Source: Sulfuritalea sp.
GTDB taxonomy: Bacteria; Pseudomonadota; Gammaproteobacteria; Burkholderiales; Rhodocyclaceae
NCBI RefSeq assembly: GCF_017302275.1
Contig: NZ_JAFLDR010000009.1
Location: forward strand, 1-64,000
Length of the DNA stretch: 64,000 nt
Direction: 5' to 3'
Below the pieces are notes generated by a model. The model was not told where the DNA came from, searched no databases, and worked only from the letters and a program-made list of their open reading frames with translations. Both the position numbers and the translations under genes were made by a program. Below, in pieces: positions 46,801-54,927 of this stretch; the stretch's first letter is position 1, and the number at the start of each line of letters is the position of its first letter.

Positions 46801-47546
46801 AAGCCGTGATCGCGGACGACGAGTCCTTGTTGGCACAGCACCTGCGTACCCGTCTCGCCACCCTGTGGCCGGAACTGGACATTGCCGGCATCGCCGCCAA
46901 CGGCATCGAGGCGCGCGACATGATCGAGACCCTGCGTCCCGACCTGGCCTTCCTCGACATCCGCATGCCGGGCCTGTCCGGGCTGGAGGTGATCCCTGCG
47001 TTGTCGCCGGCGGCGCGTGCCGCCTGCCGCGTGGTTTTCGTCACCGCCTATGACGAGTTCGCGGTGCAGGCCTTCGAGCGCGAAGCGGTCGATTACCTGC
47101 TGAAGCCGGTCGCCGACGAGCGCCTCGCGCTGGCCGTCGAACGCCTGCGGCGGCGGATCGTCGCGGCGCCGCAGGACGACCTGTTGCAGCGCCTGCAGGC
47201 GCTGCTGCCGAAAGCGGCCAGTCACCTGGAGTGGGTGCGCGCCTCGGTGGGCAACGAGGTCAGGCTGGTGGCGGTGGACGAGGTCTGCTATTTCCAGGCG
47301 GCCGACAAATACACGGCGGTATTCACGCGCGACGCCGAATTGCTGATTCGCACGCCGATCAAGGAGCTCGCCGAACAGCTCGACCCGGAGAAATTCTGGC
47401 AGGTGCATCGCGGCACCCTGATCAATGCGCGCCAGGTGGTTTCCGCGCGCCACGATGCGCTGGGCCGCGTCAGCCTCAAGCTGCGCGATCGCGCCGAAAC
47501 CGTGGCCGTCAGCCGCGGCTATGCGCACCTGTTCAGGCAGATGTAG
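46797..47546 (+). CDS. LytTR-family response regulator
   Basis: 249 residues. The receiver domain (1-120) has Asp7/Asp8, phospho-acceptor Asp54 in AFLDIRMPG, Thr in VFVTAYDEFA and Lys in YLLKPV. The LytTR DNA-binding domain (about 140-245) has VDEVCYFQAADKYTAVFT and KFWQVHRGTLINARQV. It is the partner of the LytS-type kinase. The 3' end overlaps the convergent mnmH gene by 14 nt. Confidence 0.95.
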   Translation: MKAVIADDESLLAQHLRTRLATLWPELDIAGIAANGIEARDMIETLRPDLAFLDIRMPGLSGLEVIPALSPAARAACRVVFVTAYDEFAVQAFEREAVDYLLKPVADERLALAVERLRRRIVAAPQDDLLQRLQALLPKAASHLEWVRASVGNEVRLVAVDEVCYFQAADKYTAVFTRDAELLIRTPIKELAEQLDPEKFWQVHRGTLINARQVVSARHDALGRVSLKLRDRAETVAVSRGYAHLFRQM

Positions 47547-48594
47547 CGAGGATTTGCAGCGCGAGTTCGTCGAGCGCGGCCGGGTCGAGGCGTTCGGTTT
47601 GGTAGCGCGCCGCATCGCCGAACGAGGCGTAGTTGTTCGCCTGCGAGCGCTGGTAGAGCGGATCGTAGTGTTGCGCCAGGAGTTCGGCGACCAGCGTCGG
47701 AAAATCTTCCAGGGCGACCAGTTCACACCAGCGGGCCAGCGTCTCGTTGCTTTGCAATCCCTTGAGGTGGCCAAGGCGTTCCAGCAGCCAGGTCGGGTCG
47801 GCCACGGCATAGTCGTAATCGCGCAGCAGGAAATCGACGCGTGCTGCCAGCGGCGCCTCGATGCACAGGGTGGGCGCGCGACGCATGGATTCGAGCAGCA
47901 CGTCCGGCACCTGCAGGCGCCCGATCTTGCGGCTTTCGGCCTCGACGAACACCGGCTGCGCCGGGTCCAGCGCCGACAGCGCGGCCAGCAGTTGCGATTC
48001 GAAGCCCTTCTGCGCCGGCTGCGGCTGCCAGGGCAGGTTGCCCAGCACGGAACCCTTGTGCGCCGCCAGTTCCTCCAAGTGCAGGATTTGCGCGCCGCGC
48101 GCCGCCAGGGCCTCGAGCAGGCGGCTCTTGCCGCTGCCGGTGGCGCCGGTGACGACGCGAAAATGGAAAGTGGGCGGCAGCAGCGCGAGCTGTTCGACCA
48201 CGTGCTGGCGCCAGCGCTTGTAGCCGCCCTGCAGCCGATGCGCGTCCCAGCCGATCTCGCGCAGGATGTGGGTGAAGGCGCCGCTGCGCTGGCCGCCGCG
48301 CCAGCAATAGACCAGCGGCCGCCAGTTCTTCGGCTTGCCCAGCAGATGCTGTTCGATATGCCGCGCGATGTTCTTCGACACAAGCGCGGCGCCGAGCTTT
48401 TTCGCCTCGAACACCGATACCTGTTTGTACAGCGTGCCGACGCGGGCGCGCTCCTCGTCGTCCAGCACCGGCATGCTGATCGCGCCGGGCAGGCGATCCT
48501 CGGCGAATTCGCCCGGCGCGCGGGCGTCGATCACGGCGTCGAATTCCGCGAGCTGCTGTACGGTCGCGATGCCCTTGGGCAGCTTTTCATCCAT
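47533..48594 (-). CDS. mnmH: tRNA 2-selenouridine synthase
   Basis: 353 residues. An N-terminal rhodanese domain has the active Cys97 in YCWRGGQRSG and is followed by a P-loop GATGSGKS (about 150-157). This is the MnmH/SelU pair of domains. The enzyme geranylates 2-thiouridine at the wobble position of tRNA for Lys, Glu and Gln and exchanges sulfur for selenium, using selenophosphate. No selD is visible in the window. ATG 48594 is a clear start. tesA lies directly upstream on the same strand. Confidence 0.93.
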   Translation of the reverse strand: MDEKLPKGIATVQQLAEFDAVIDARAPGEFAEDRLPGAISMPVLDDEERARVGTLYKQVSVFEAKKLGAALVSKNIARHIEQHLLGKPKNWRPLVYCWRGGQRSGAFTHILREIGWDAHRLQGGYKRWRQHVVEQLALLPPTFHFRVVTGATGSGKSRLLEALAARGAQILHLEELAAHKGSVLGNLPWQPQPAQKGFESQLLAALSALDPAQPVFVEAESRKIGRLQVPDVLLESMRRAPTLCIEAPLAARVDFLLRDYDYAVADPTWLLERLGHLKGLQSNETLARWCELVALEDFPTLVAELLAQHYDPLYQRSQANNYASFGDAARYQTERLDPAALDELALQILATSA

Positions 48595-48618
48595 GGCGAG
48601 GGGGCGGGCCTGGAGACC

Positions 48619-49260
48619 CTAGCCGAGCAGCGGCTTCAGCGCGGCCCAGACGTGGTCGAGGATCTTCGGCTGCGCCGCGGCGGTCGGATGCAGGCCGTCG
48701 GCCTGGAAGGCCTGCTGGTCGAGGGCGATCGGCTCCAGCAGGAAGGGCAGCAGGGCGATCTTTTCGCGCCGCGCCAGGTCGCGGAAGGCGTCGTCGAAAT
48801 CCTTCGTGTATTGGGGGCCATAGTTGGGTGGCAGGCGCATGCCGACCAGCAGTACCCGGGCTTGCCGCTTCTTCGCCAGAGCCACCATCGCGGCGAGGTT
48901 TTCCTTCATCGCCGCCACCGGCAGGCCGCGCAGGCCATCGTTGGCGCCGAGTGCGAGAATGACCACGGAAGGCTTGAACTGTCCGAGCGCCGCATCCAGC
49001 CGCGCGCGACCGCCGGCGGTGGTTTCGCCGCTGATGCTGGCATTGGTTACCGTCGCGGCGGAACCGTTGGCCTGCAGGCGCTGTCCGAGCAGGGCCGGCC
49101 AGCTCTGGCTGACGGCGATGCCGAAGCCGGCGGAAAGGCTGTCGCCGAACACCAGGATGCGCTTTTCAGCGCCGTGGGCGGGTAAGCTGAGGAACAGCAG
49201 GGCAATTAACGTGAAAAAACCTGCTCGAAGGCGCCGGTTACATTCGAGCGCAGCGAGCAA
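48619..49260 (-). CDS. tesA: TesA-like SGNH esterase/thioesterase, start uncertain
   Basis: About 213 residues. Signal-like hydrophobic segment (FFTLIALLFLSLPAHGA), then the SGNH blocks: GDSLSAGFG (nucleophile Ser), SISGETTAGG, GANDG and DGLHPT (catalytic Asp and His). TesA is a periplasmic lysophospholipase/thioesterase. The true start is unclear: there is no ATG or GTG close to the signal segment, TTG 49260 fits best, and the upstream frame runs through the 79-bp repeat. The divergent partner is a YbbA-type ATPase, as in Escherichia coli. Confidence 0.82.
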   Translation of the reverse strand: MLAALECNRRLRAGFFTLIALLFLSLPAHGAEKRILVFGDSLSAGFGIAVSQSWPALLGQRLQANGSAATVTNASISGETTAGGRARLDAALGQFKPSVVILALGANDGLRGLPVAAMKENLAAMVALAKKRQARVLLVGMRLPPNYGPQYTKDFDDAFRDLARREKIALLPFLLEPIALDQQAFQADGLHPTAAAQPKILDHVWAALKPLLG

Positions 49261-49284
49261 ATCAGTAGCCTCCCCTTGCGGGGA

Positions 49285-49363
49285 GGATGGGAGGGGCGGG
49301 CGTCTAACTCGCCCTTCCGTCGTTTCATTATCGGATGTGCGGCATCGCTGCATGAAAGTTAGG
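49285..49363 (+). repeat. 79-bp intergenic repeat, copy B (before the YbbA-type gene)
   Basis: Starts GGATGGGAGGGG and ends ATGAAAGTTAGG, with CGTTTCAT in the middle and ATCGCTGC before the end. It aligns with copy A at 38183-38261 along its full length. The right end leads straight into the AGGAGG ribosome site of the ATPase gene. TTTCAT and ATGAAA inside it can pair. Confidence 0.75.
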
Positions 49364-49384
49364 CAGGAGGCAAGTTTCTTGAAC

Positions 49385-50074
49385 ATGATCGAAAAGCGTC
49401 TGGCGACGGACACGGTAATCGAGGTGAGCGCCCTGGGCAAGGTGGTGCCCAGCGGTGACGGCACGCTCACGATTCTGCACGAGATTTCGTTTGCGGTGAG
49501 GGCGGGCGAGGCGGTGGCCATCGTCGGCGCCTCGGGTTCCGGCAAGTCGACCCTGCTCGGCCTGATGGCCGGCCTCGACCAGCCCTCGTCCGGCAGCGTG
49601 CGCCTGGGCGGGGAGGATCTGGGCGGGCTCGACGAGGACGCCCGCGCCGAATTGCGCGGTCGCCTGCTGGGCTTCGTTTTTCAGTCCTTCCAGTTGCTGC
49701 CGGCGCTCACCGCGCTGGAAAACACCATGCTGCCGCTGGAACTCGCGGGTCGCGCCGATGCCCGCGCCTCGGCCTCCGCCATGCTGGCGCGGGTCGGGCT
49801 CGGCGCGCGGCTCGGGCACTATCCCAAGCACTTGTCGGGCGGCGAGCAGCAGCGCGTGGCACTGGCGCGCGCCTTCGCCATGCGGCCGCGGCTGCTGCTG
49901 GCCGACGAGCCGACCGGCAATCTCGACGCCGCCACGGGCGAGCAGATCATCGCGCTGATGTTCGACATGAACGCGGAAGCCGGCACCACGCTGATCCTGG
50001 TCACCCACGACGAGGCGCTGGCAAGGCGTTGCGGACGGACTTTGCGCCTGGCGAGCGGGCGGCTGGAAACGTAG
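49385..50074 (+). CDS. YbbA-type ABC transporter ATP-binding protein
   Basis: 229 residues. Walker A GASGSGKS, signature LSGGEQQR, Walker B LLLADEPTGNLD and the His switch VTHDEAL are complete. The sequence is closest to LolD/YbbA-type ATPases that serve membrane permeases, and tesA lies divergently on the left as in Escherichia coli. The permease (YbbP) expected next is missing; a restriction-modification operon follows instead. The AGGAGG site at 49365-49370 is 14 nt from ATG 49385 but 8 nt from TTG 49379, so TTG may be the real start. Confidence 0.9.
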   Translation: MIEKRLATDTVIEVSALGKVVPSGDGTLTILHEISFAVRAGEAVAIVGASGSGKSTLLGLMAGLDQPSSGSVRLGGEDLGGLDEDARAELRGRLLGFVFQSFQLLPALTALENTMLPLELAGRADARASASAMLARVGLGARLGHYPKHLSGGEQQRVALARAFAMRPRLLLADEPTGNLDAATGEQIIALMFDMNAEAGTTLILVTHDEALARRCGRTLRLASGRLET

Positions 50075-50086
50075 CGGCGATCTTCA

Positions 50087-50110
50087 AAAGTCGGCGCTGG
50101 CCGCACGGCG
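50087..50110 (+). repeat. Dispersed 24-bp element, copy 10 (intergenic)
   Basis: Reads AAAGTCGGCG, CTGGCC, GC, ACGGCG. It lies 12 bp after the ATPase stop and outside any gene, so it is free of coding constraint. Confidence 0.8.
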
Positions 50111-50207
50111 GCAGGGTCTGGAACGCTGCGGCTTTGATGACCGATTCCAGCATCCCAGCTTCATGTTTCTGGTATAAACCGGAGCAGTCCCTCGCAGGAA
50201 AGACCGC

Positions 50208-53030
50208 ATGGCCAAGAAACCCTCTTCCGTCGCCAAGTCGGCTGCCGCGGAAGCCGACATCCTCAGTTACCGCCATCCCGACCGGCGCAAGAACAATCCC
50301 GAGGTCGGCATGGTCACGCCGGCCACCGATCCGGACGACGGCAAGACCACCTGGCAGCATGATCCGCATCTTGACCCGAGCCTGAGCTGGACCGGCAAGG
50401 CCGAGCGCCTGAGCTTCGAGGTCGATACGGTCAGCCTGCACGTGCATGAGCGCATCGACCCGGCGAGCATCCTGTCCGCCGCACGAAAAGTCGGCGCTGG
50501 CGAGACGGCGAAAAGCGCGGCGAAAGACAAGGCCAAGGGAGCGAAAGCCGCGCAGCAGCGCGCCATGCAGCCCGGCCTGTTCGACGCGCCCTTCGAGAGC
50601 CTGCCGCTGCGCGACGCGATCGACTTCTACAAGCACGACAAGGGCTGGAGCAACCGGCTGGTGGCCGGCGACTCGCTGCTGGTGATGAACTCGCTGTTGC
50701 AGAAGGAAGGCATGGCCGGGCAGGTGCAGGCGATCTATTTCGACCCGCCCTACGGCATCAAGTACGGCTCCAACTTCCAGCCCTTCGTGAACAAGCGCGA
50801 CGTCAAGGACCGAAAGGATGAGGACCTGACGCAAGAGCCGGAAATGATCAAGGCCTTCCGCGATACCTGGGAACTCGGAATTCATTCCTACCTGACCTAC
50901 CTGCGCGACCGGCTGCTGCTGGCGAAGGAGTTGCTCTCCGAGTCGGGCAGCGTGTTCGTGCAGATTGGCGACGAAAACCTCCATCACGTTCGGGAAATAC
51001 TAGATGACGTATTTGGCGCAGAGAATTTCGTAAGTGTTATCACCTTCAAGAAGACCGCAGGGCAAACATCACTTTATCTGCCGGGCACAACTGACTTCAT
51101 CATTTGGTATGCAAAAGATCCAGCGCGCCTCAAGTTTCGCACCTTGTTTCGTGAGCGGGCTATGGGAGACGACGGATCAGATGCCTATACATCGGCTCGA
51201 CTTGCAAACGGTTCTATCCGGCGCCTAGCTGCTGAAGAGCTTTCGGGTGCGACTGCCATTTCTTCCGACGTTCGTCCTTTTAGATATCAGCTTGCTACGA
51301 GTCAGCGCGAAGGTCGTCCTTCTGGCGAAGGATCGGCCATGCACTTCCCAGTTCGGCTAAAGGGTGAAGACTTCTACCCAACTGCAAATCGAGGTTGGAC
51401 TGCGACATCGGGAGGCATGGAGCGGCTTGTAAAAGCGGGGCGCATGGCTAAGCAGGGTGCCAATGCAACGTATGTGCGCTATCTCGACGATTTCCCTGCA
51501 ATTCCAATAACCAACTTTTGGGCAGACACTCAGTCTGGCAGCGGAATGGACAAGGTGTATGTAGTCCAAACAAGTCAGAAGATCATCGAACGCTGCCTCC
51601 TGATGACCACCGACCCCGGCGACCTCGTGCTCGATCCGACCTGCGGCTCGGGCACCACGGCCTACGTCGCCGAGAAGTGGGGCCGGCGCTGGATCACCTG
51701 CGACACCTCGCGTGTGGCGGTGACGCTGGCCAAGCAGCGCCTGATGACCGCGAGCTACGACTACTACGAGCTGCGCTATCCGCACGAGGGCTTGCGCGGC
51801 GGCTTCATCTGGAAGACGGTGCCGCATGTCACGCTGAAATCCATCGCCAACAACCCGGACATCGACGCGATCTACGAACGCCTGCACCCGGCCATCGAGC
51901 AGGCGCTGGCCGAGTTGAACAAGGCGCTGAAGGCCGAGGCGCAGGAATGGGAAGTTCCCTTCGATTTCCCCGAGGGCGCCGACGAAAAGGCACGGCTGGC
52001 CTTCGCGGCCTTCCACGCCGCGCGCCAGGCGATGCAGAAGGCGATGGACCGTTCCATCGCCGGTCACGCCGATCAGGAAACGCTCTACGACCAGCCGGCG
52101 AAATCGAAGTCCAAGCTGCGCATCACCGGGCCGTTCTCGGTCGAGGCCGTGCCTTTCCCGACCGTGCAGGCGCTGGATGATGAGAGTCGGCGCTCGCGGG
52201 ACGGCGCTCAGTTGGGTACATGGTCAGCCGATGCGAGCATTGCGCGCTCCGGCGAGTCCTCGCGCCAGCACCAGTGGCGAGACGAACTGCTGAAAACCGG
52301 CATCCGCGGCAAGGGCGGGCAGATGCTGAAGTTCGCCGAGCTGGAAACCCTGCCGGGCACCAAATACCTGCACGGCACCGGCCATACCGAAGACGGCCAG
52401 CGCGTCGTCGTGCATTTTGGCCCCGAGCATGCGGCGCTGGAACAGCGCGCGGTGACCAATGCGCTGGAAGAAGCCGGCAACCTGTTCCCGCTGCCGAAGA
52501 TGATCGTCTTCTGCGCCTTCACCTTCGACCCGGAGGCGGCGAAGGACATCGACCACCTGAAGGGCATCACCGCGCTCAAGGCGCAGATGAACACCGACCT
52601 GCTGACCGAGGACTTGAAGAAGGCGCGCTCGTCGAACCAGTCCTTCTGGCTCATGGGTCAGCCGGACGTGGCGGTGCGCAAGCGCAAGGACGGCCTGTTC
52701 GAGGTCGAGGTCAATGGCTTCGACTATTTCGACACCGCCAAGGGCGAACTGGTCTCGGGCGGCAAGGGCCGCATCGCGATGTGGTCGCTCGACACCGACT
52801 ACGACGAACGCTCGCTGTTCCCGCATCAGGTGTTCTTCCCGCTCGCCGGCAAGGGCGAGGGCTGGGAAAAGCTGAAGAAGGACATCCGCGCCGAACTCGA
52901 CGAGGACGCGCTGGAAGCCTTCCACGGCACCGTCTCGCTGCCCTTCGCGGCGGGCGATAACCGGAAGGTGGCGGTGAAGATCGTGGACGACCGGGGAATC
53001 GAGTCCTTGCGCGTCGTGGGATTGGATTGA
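50208..53030 (+). CDS. Type III restriction-modification methyltransferase (Mod)
   Basis: 940 residues. Motif IV DPPY is at 179-182 (AIYFDPPYGIKYG) and motif I LDPTCGSGTT at about 476-485. This beta-class order is typical of Mod, which methylates adenine in an asymmetric site and gives the complex its specificity. The region between the motifs (about 50985-51590), which holds the target recognition domain, is visibly richer in A and T than the flanks. A long C-terminal extension (about 620-940) mediates assembly. Two copies of the dispersed 24-bp element lie inside the gene in different frames (K94-A101 and E659-A667). res follows after one accessory gene. Confidence 0.93.
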   Translation: MAKKPSSVAKSAAAEADILSYRHPDRRKNNPEVGMVTPATDPDDGKTTWQHDPHLDPSLSWTGKAERLSFEVDTVSLHVHERIDPASILSAARKVGAGETAKSAAKDKAKGAKAAQQRAMQPGLFDAPFESLPLRDAIDFYKHDKGWSNRLVAGDSLLVMNSLLQKEGMAGQVQAIYFDPPYGIKYGSNFQPFVNKRDVKDRKDEDLTQEPEMIKAFRDTWELGIHSYLTYLRDRLLLAKELLSESGSVFVQIGDENLHHVREILDDVFGAENFVSVITFKKTAGQTSLYLPGTTDFIIWYAKDPARLKFRTLFRERAMGDDGSDAYTSARLANGSIRRLAAEELSGATAISSDVRPFRYQLATSQREGRPSGEGSAMHFPVRLKGEDFYPTANRGWTATSGGMERLVKAGRMAKQGANATYVRYLDDFPAIPITNFWADTQSGSGMDKVYVVQTSQKIIERCLLMTTDPGDLVLDPTCGSGTTAYVAEKWGRRWITCDTSRVAVTLAKQRLMTASYDYYELRYPHEGLRGGFIWKTVPHVTLKSIANNPDIDAIYERLHPAIEQALAELNKALKAEAQEWEVPFDFPEGADEKARLAFAAFHAARQAMQKAMDRSIAGHADQETLYDQPAKSKSKLRITGPFSVEAVPFPTVQALDDESRRSRDGAQLGTWSADASIARSGESSRQHQWRDELLKTGIRGKGGQMLKFAELETLPGTKYLHGTGHTEDGQRVVVHFGPEHAALEQRAVTNALEEAGNLFPLPKMIVFCAFTFDPEAAKDIDHLKGITALKAQMNTDLLTEDLKKARSSNQSFWLMGQPDVAVRKRKDGLFEVEVNGFDYFDTAKGELVSGGKGRIAMWSLDTDYDERSLFPHQVFFPLAGKGEGWEKLKKDIRAELDEDALEAFHGTVSLPFAAGDNRKVAVKIVDDRGIESLRVVGLD
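50487..50510 (+). repeat. Dispersed 24-bp element, copy 11 in mod
   Basis: Reads AAAGTCGGCG, CTGGCG, AG, ACGGCG, a perfect consensus copy. It encodes K-V-G-A-G-E-T-A near the N-terminus. Confidence 0.88.
52183..52206 (+). repeat. Dispersed 24-bp element, copy 12 in mod (other frame)
   Basis: Reads AGAGTCGGCG, CTCGCG, GG, ACGGCG. Here the frame is shifted, giving E-S-R-R-S-R-D-G-A instead of K-V-G-A-G-x-T-A. Confidence 0.82.
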
Positions 53031-53037
53031 GGCGGCG

Positions 53038-54927
53038 ATGACCGAGCAGCAGTTGTCCCTGTTTGACGACCTGGGCTACTACGAGGGTGTCGACGTCGAG
53101 TACAAGGGCGCCAGGGGCGGCTTGCCGCGAGACCTTTGGGAAACCTATTCCGCCTTTGCCAATACCGACGGCGGCACGCTCTGGCTTGGGATCACGCAGC
53201 GCAACGGCAAGCTCGATGTCCATGGCGTGACCGAGGCAGAAAAGCTCGTTGCGGACTTTTGGAACACCATCAACAACCGCGGCAAGGTCAGTCGCAACCT
53301 GCTGACCACGAGTAGCGTCGGGATTGTGGCGGTGGACGACAAGCCGGGCCATGCGGTGATTCGCATCGACGTGCCGCGCGCCGGCAGGCGCGAGCGACCG
53401 GTGTTCATCGGCAGCGATCCCTTTCACGGCAGCTTTCGACGCAATTACGAGGGCGATTACCGTTGTCGCGATGACGAGGTTCGGCGCATGTTCGCCGATC
53501 AGGCGGAGGAGCCGCCGGATGCGAGGATTCTCAAGGGCTTCTCGCTCGACGATCTGGATACGGATTCGATACGGCAGTTTCGCAATCGCTTTGCCTCACG
53601 CGATCCCAATCATCCCTGGCATCGGGAGGATGATTCCGGGCTGCTGGTGAAGCTGCAGGCTTGGCGCCGGGACCGTGCCAGCGGGATTGAAGGGCTGACC
53701 GCCGCCGGGCTGTTGATGTTCGGCAAGCTGGAGGCAATCCGGGCACCTGAGGCGATCCCAGGGTTCCATCTGGATTACCGTGAGCGCCTGGCCGATGATC
53801 CTGCAGTTCGCTGGACGGATCGGCTGACTCTGGATGGCACCTGGGAGGGAAACCTGTTGCAGTTCTATCAGCGGGTGATCCTCAAACTGGGTAGCGGACC
53901 AGGAATCAAGGCACCGTTTCAGACCGATGCCGAAGGCTATCGCTTGTCGGGCGGGCCGGTGCATGAGGCCTTGCAGGAGGCCCTGGTCAATGCCTTGATC
54001 CACGCCGACTACAGCGGCCAAGGCGGCATCGTGATCGACCGATATCCGAACCGCTTCGAGTTCTCGAACCCTGGAACACTCCTGGTTTCACGGGAGCAGA
54101 TTCTGCATGGCGGTGTCAGCGAATGCCGCAACAAGTCATTGCAGCTTATGTTCCAGATGTTGGGGGTGGGCGATAAGGCTGGCTCGGGCATCGACAAGAT
54201 CAGGCAGAGTTGGGCGGCCGAACATTGGCAGTCGCCCAGCTTCAAGGAAACCATGCGGCCCGACCGGGTGCTGCTCACCCTGCCGATGGTCAGCATGTTG
54301 CCGGAGGGAACCGTCGAGGAATTGCGCGTTCGCTTCGGTGATGCGTTTGAGCAACTTGATCGGCACGAAGTACAGGTGGTGGTTGCGGCGGCGCTGGAAG
54401 GCGAGGTTAGCAACCAGCGCTTGCAGGAGATCCTCCCGCTGCACCGGGTCGACATCACCAAACTGCTCCAGGGCTTGGTCCGCAAGAATCTTTTGGTTCC
54501 CGAGGGATTTGGCCGCTGGACGCGGTATGCCTTGCCGGGGCAAATCGAACCGGAGGCCAACGGGGGTAGGTCGGAGGCTAACGGGGAGAGCTTGTTGTCT
54601 AACGGGGAGTGCTCGCCTGCTAACGGGGAGAGCTTGCTCGCTAACGGGGAGAGCTGGACGGTTGATGGGGAGCTGGTTGAACGGGTGCGGTCGAGCCAAC
54701 GGGCACCCACAGAGTTAGTTGAGCAGGCGATATTGTCACTCTGCTCGGAAAGTTTCCGGACCTTGTCCGAACTGACACAGGCATTGAACCGGAGTCCGAA
54801 GCGCTTGAGGAATGCCTACTTGCCAGCGCTGGTCGCCCGGGGAGCGCTGGAACTACGGTTTCCCGGTCAAGCCACCCACCCGGATCAGGCCTACCGGACA
54901 GTGATTCAGGGCATATCGGACACATGA
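53038..54927 (+). CDS. AlbA_2/Schlafen-type ATP-binding protein inside the R-M operon
   Basis: 629 residues. The N-terminus has an AlbA_2 (Schlafen-like) domain (about 12-150: VDVEYKGARGGLPRDLWETYSAFANTDGGTLWLGI). The middle holds a GHKL-type ATPase (about 300-420: EALVNALIHADYSGQGGIVI, RFEFSNPG and GDKAGSGIDKI). A linker of 7-residue repeats (EANGESL type, about 505-547) leads to a winged-helix-like C-terminus. Related proteins are often annotated as transcriptional regulators or as defence proteins. It sits eight bases after mod and overlaps res by 4 nt, so it is part of the operon. Its role (regulator or effector) is unknown. Confidence 0.85.
   Translation: MTEQQLSLFDDLGYYEGVDVEYKGARGGLPRDLWETYSAFANTDGGTLWLGITQRNGKLDVHGVTEAEKLVADFWNTINNRGKVSRNLLTTSSVGIVAVDDKPGHAVIRIDVPRAGRRERPVFIGSDPFHGSFRRNYEGDYRCRDDEVRRMFADQAEEPPDARILKGFSLDDLDTDSIRQFRNRFASRDPNHPWHREDDSGLLVKLQAWRRDRASGIEGLTAAGLLMFGKLEAIRAPEAIPGFHLDYRERLADDPAVRWTDRLTLDGTWEGNLLQFYQRVILKLGSGPGIKAPFQTDAEGYRLSGGPVHEALQEALVNALIHADYSGQGGIVIDRYPNRFEFSNPGTLLVSREQILHGGVSECRNKSLQLMFQMLGVGDKAGSGIDKIRQSWAAEHWQSPSFKETMRPDRVLLTLPMVSMLPEGTVEELRVRFGDAFEQLDRHEVQVVVAAALEGEVSNQRLQEILPLHRVDITKLLQGLVRKNLLVPEGFGRWTRYALPGQIEPEANGGRSEANGESLLSNGECSPANGESLLANGESWTVDGELVERVRSSQRAPTELVEQAILSLCSESFRTLSELTQALNRSPKRLRNAYLPALVARGALELRFPGQATHPDQAYRTVIQGISDT
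54553..54675 (+). repeat. 21-bp tandem repeat (six units) in the AlbA_2 gene
   Basis: About six imperfect 21-bp units of the type GCTAACGGGGAGAGCTTG followed by three more bases. They encode heptads EANGGRS, EANGESL, LSNGECS, PANGESL, LANGESW and TVDGELV. Changes in unit number would keep the frame, altering only linker length. Confidence 0.85.

Noticed and set aside
49302-49364. attC-like recombination site in repeat copy B (GTCTAAC to GTTAGGC)
   Set aside because: The outer boxes fit the attC consensus, but inner arms are not symmetrical, copies A and C lack the left box, and no integron integrase is visible.
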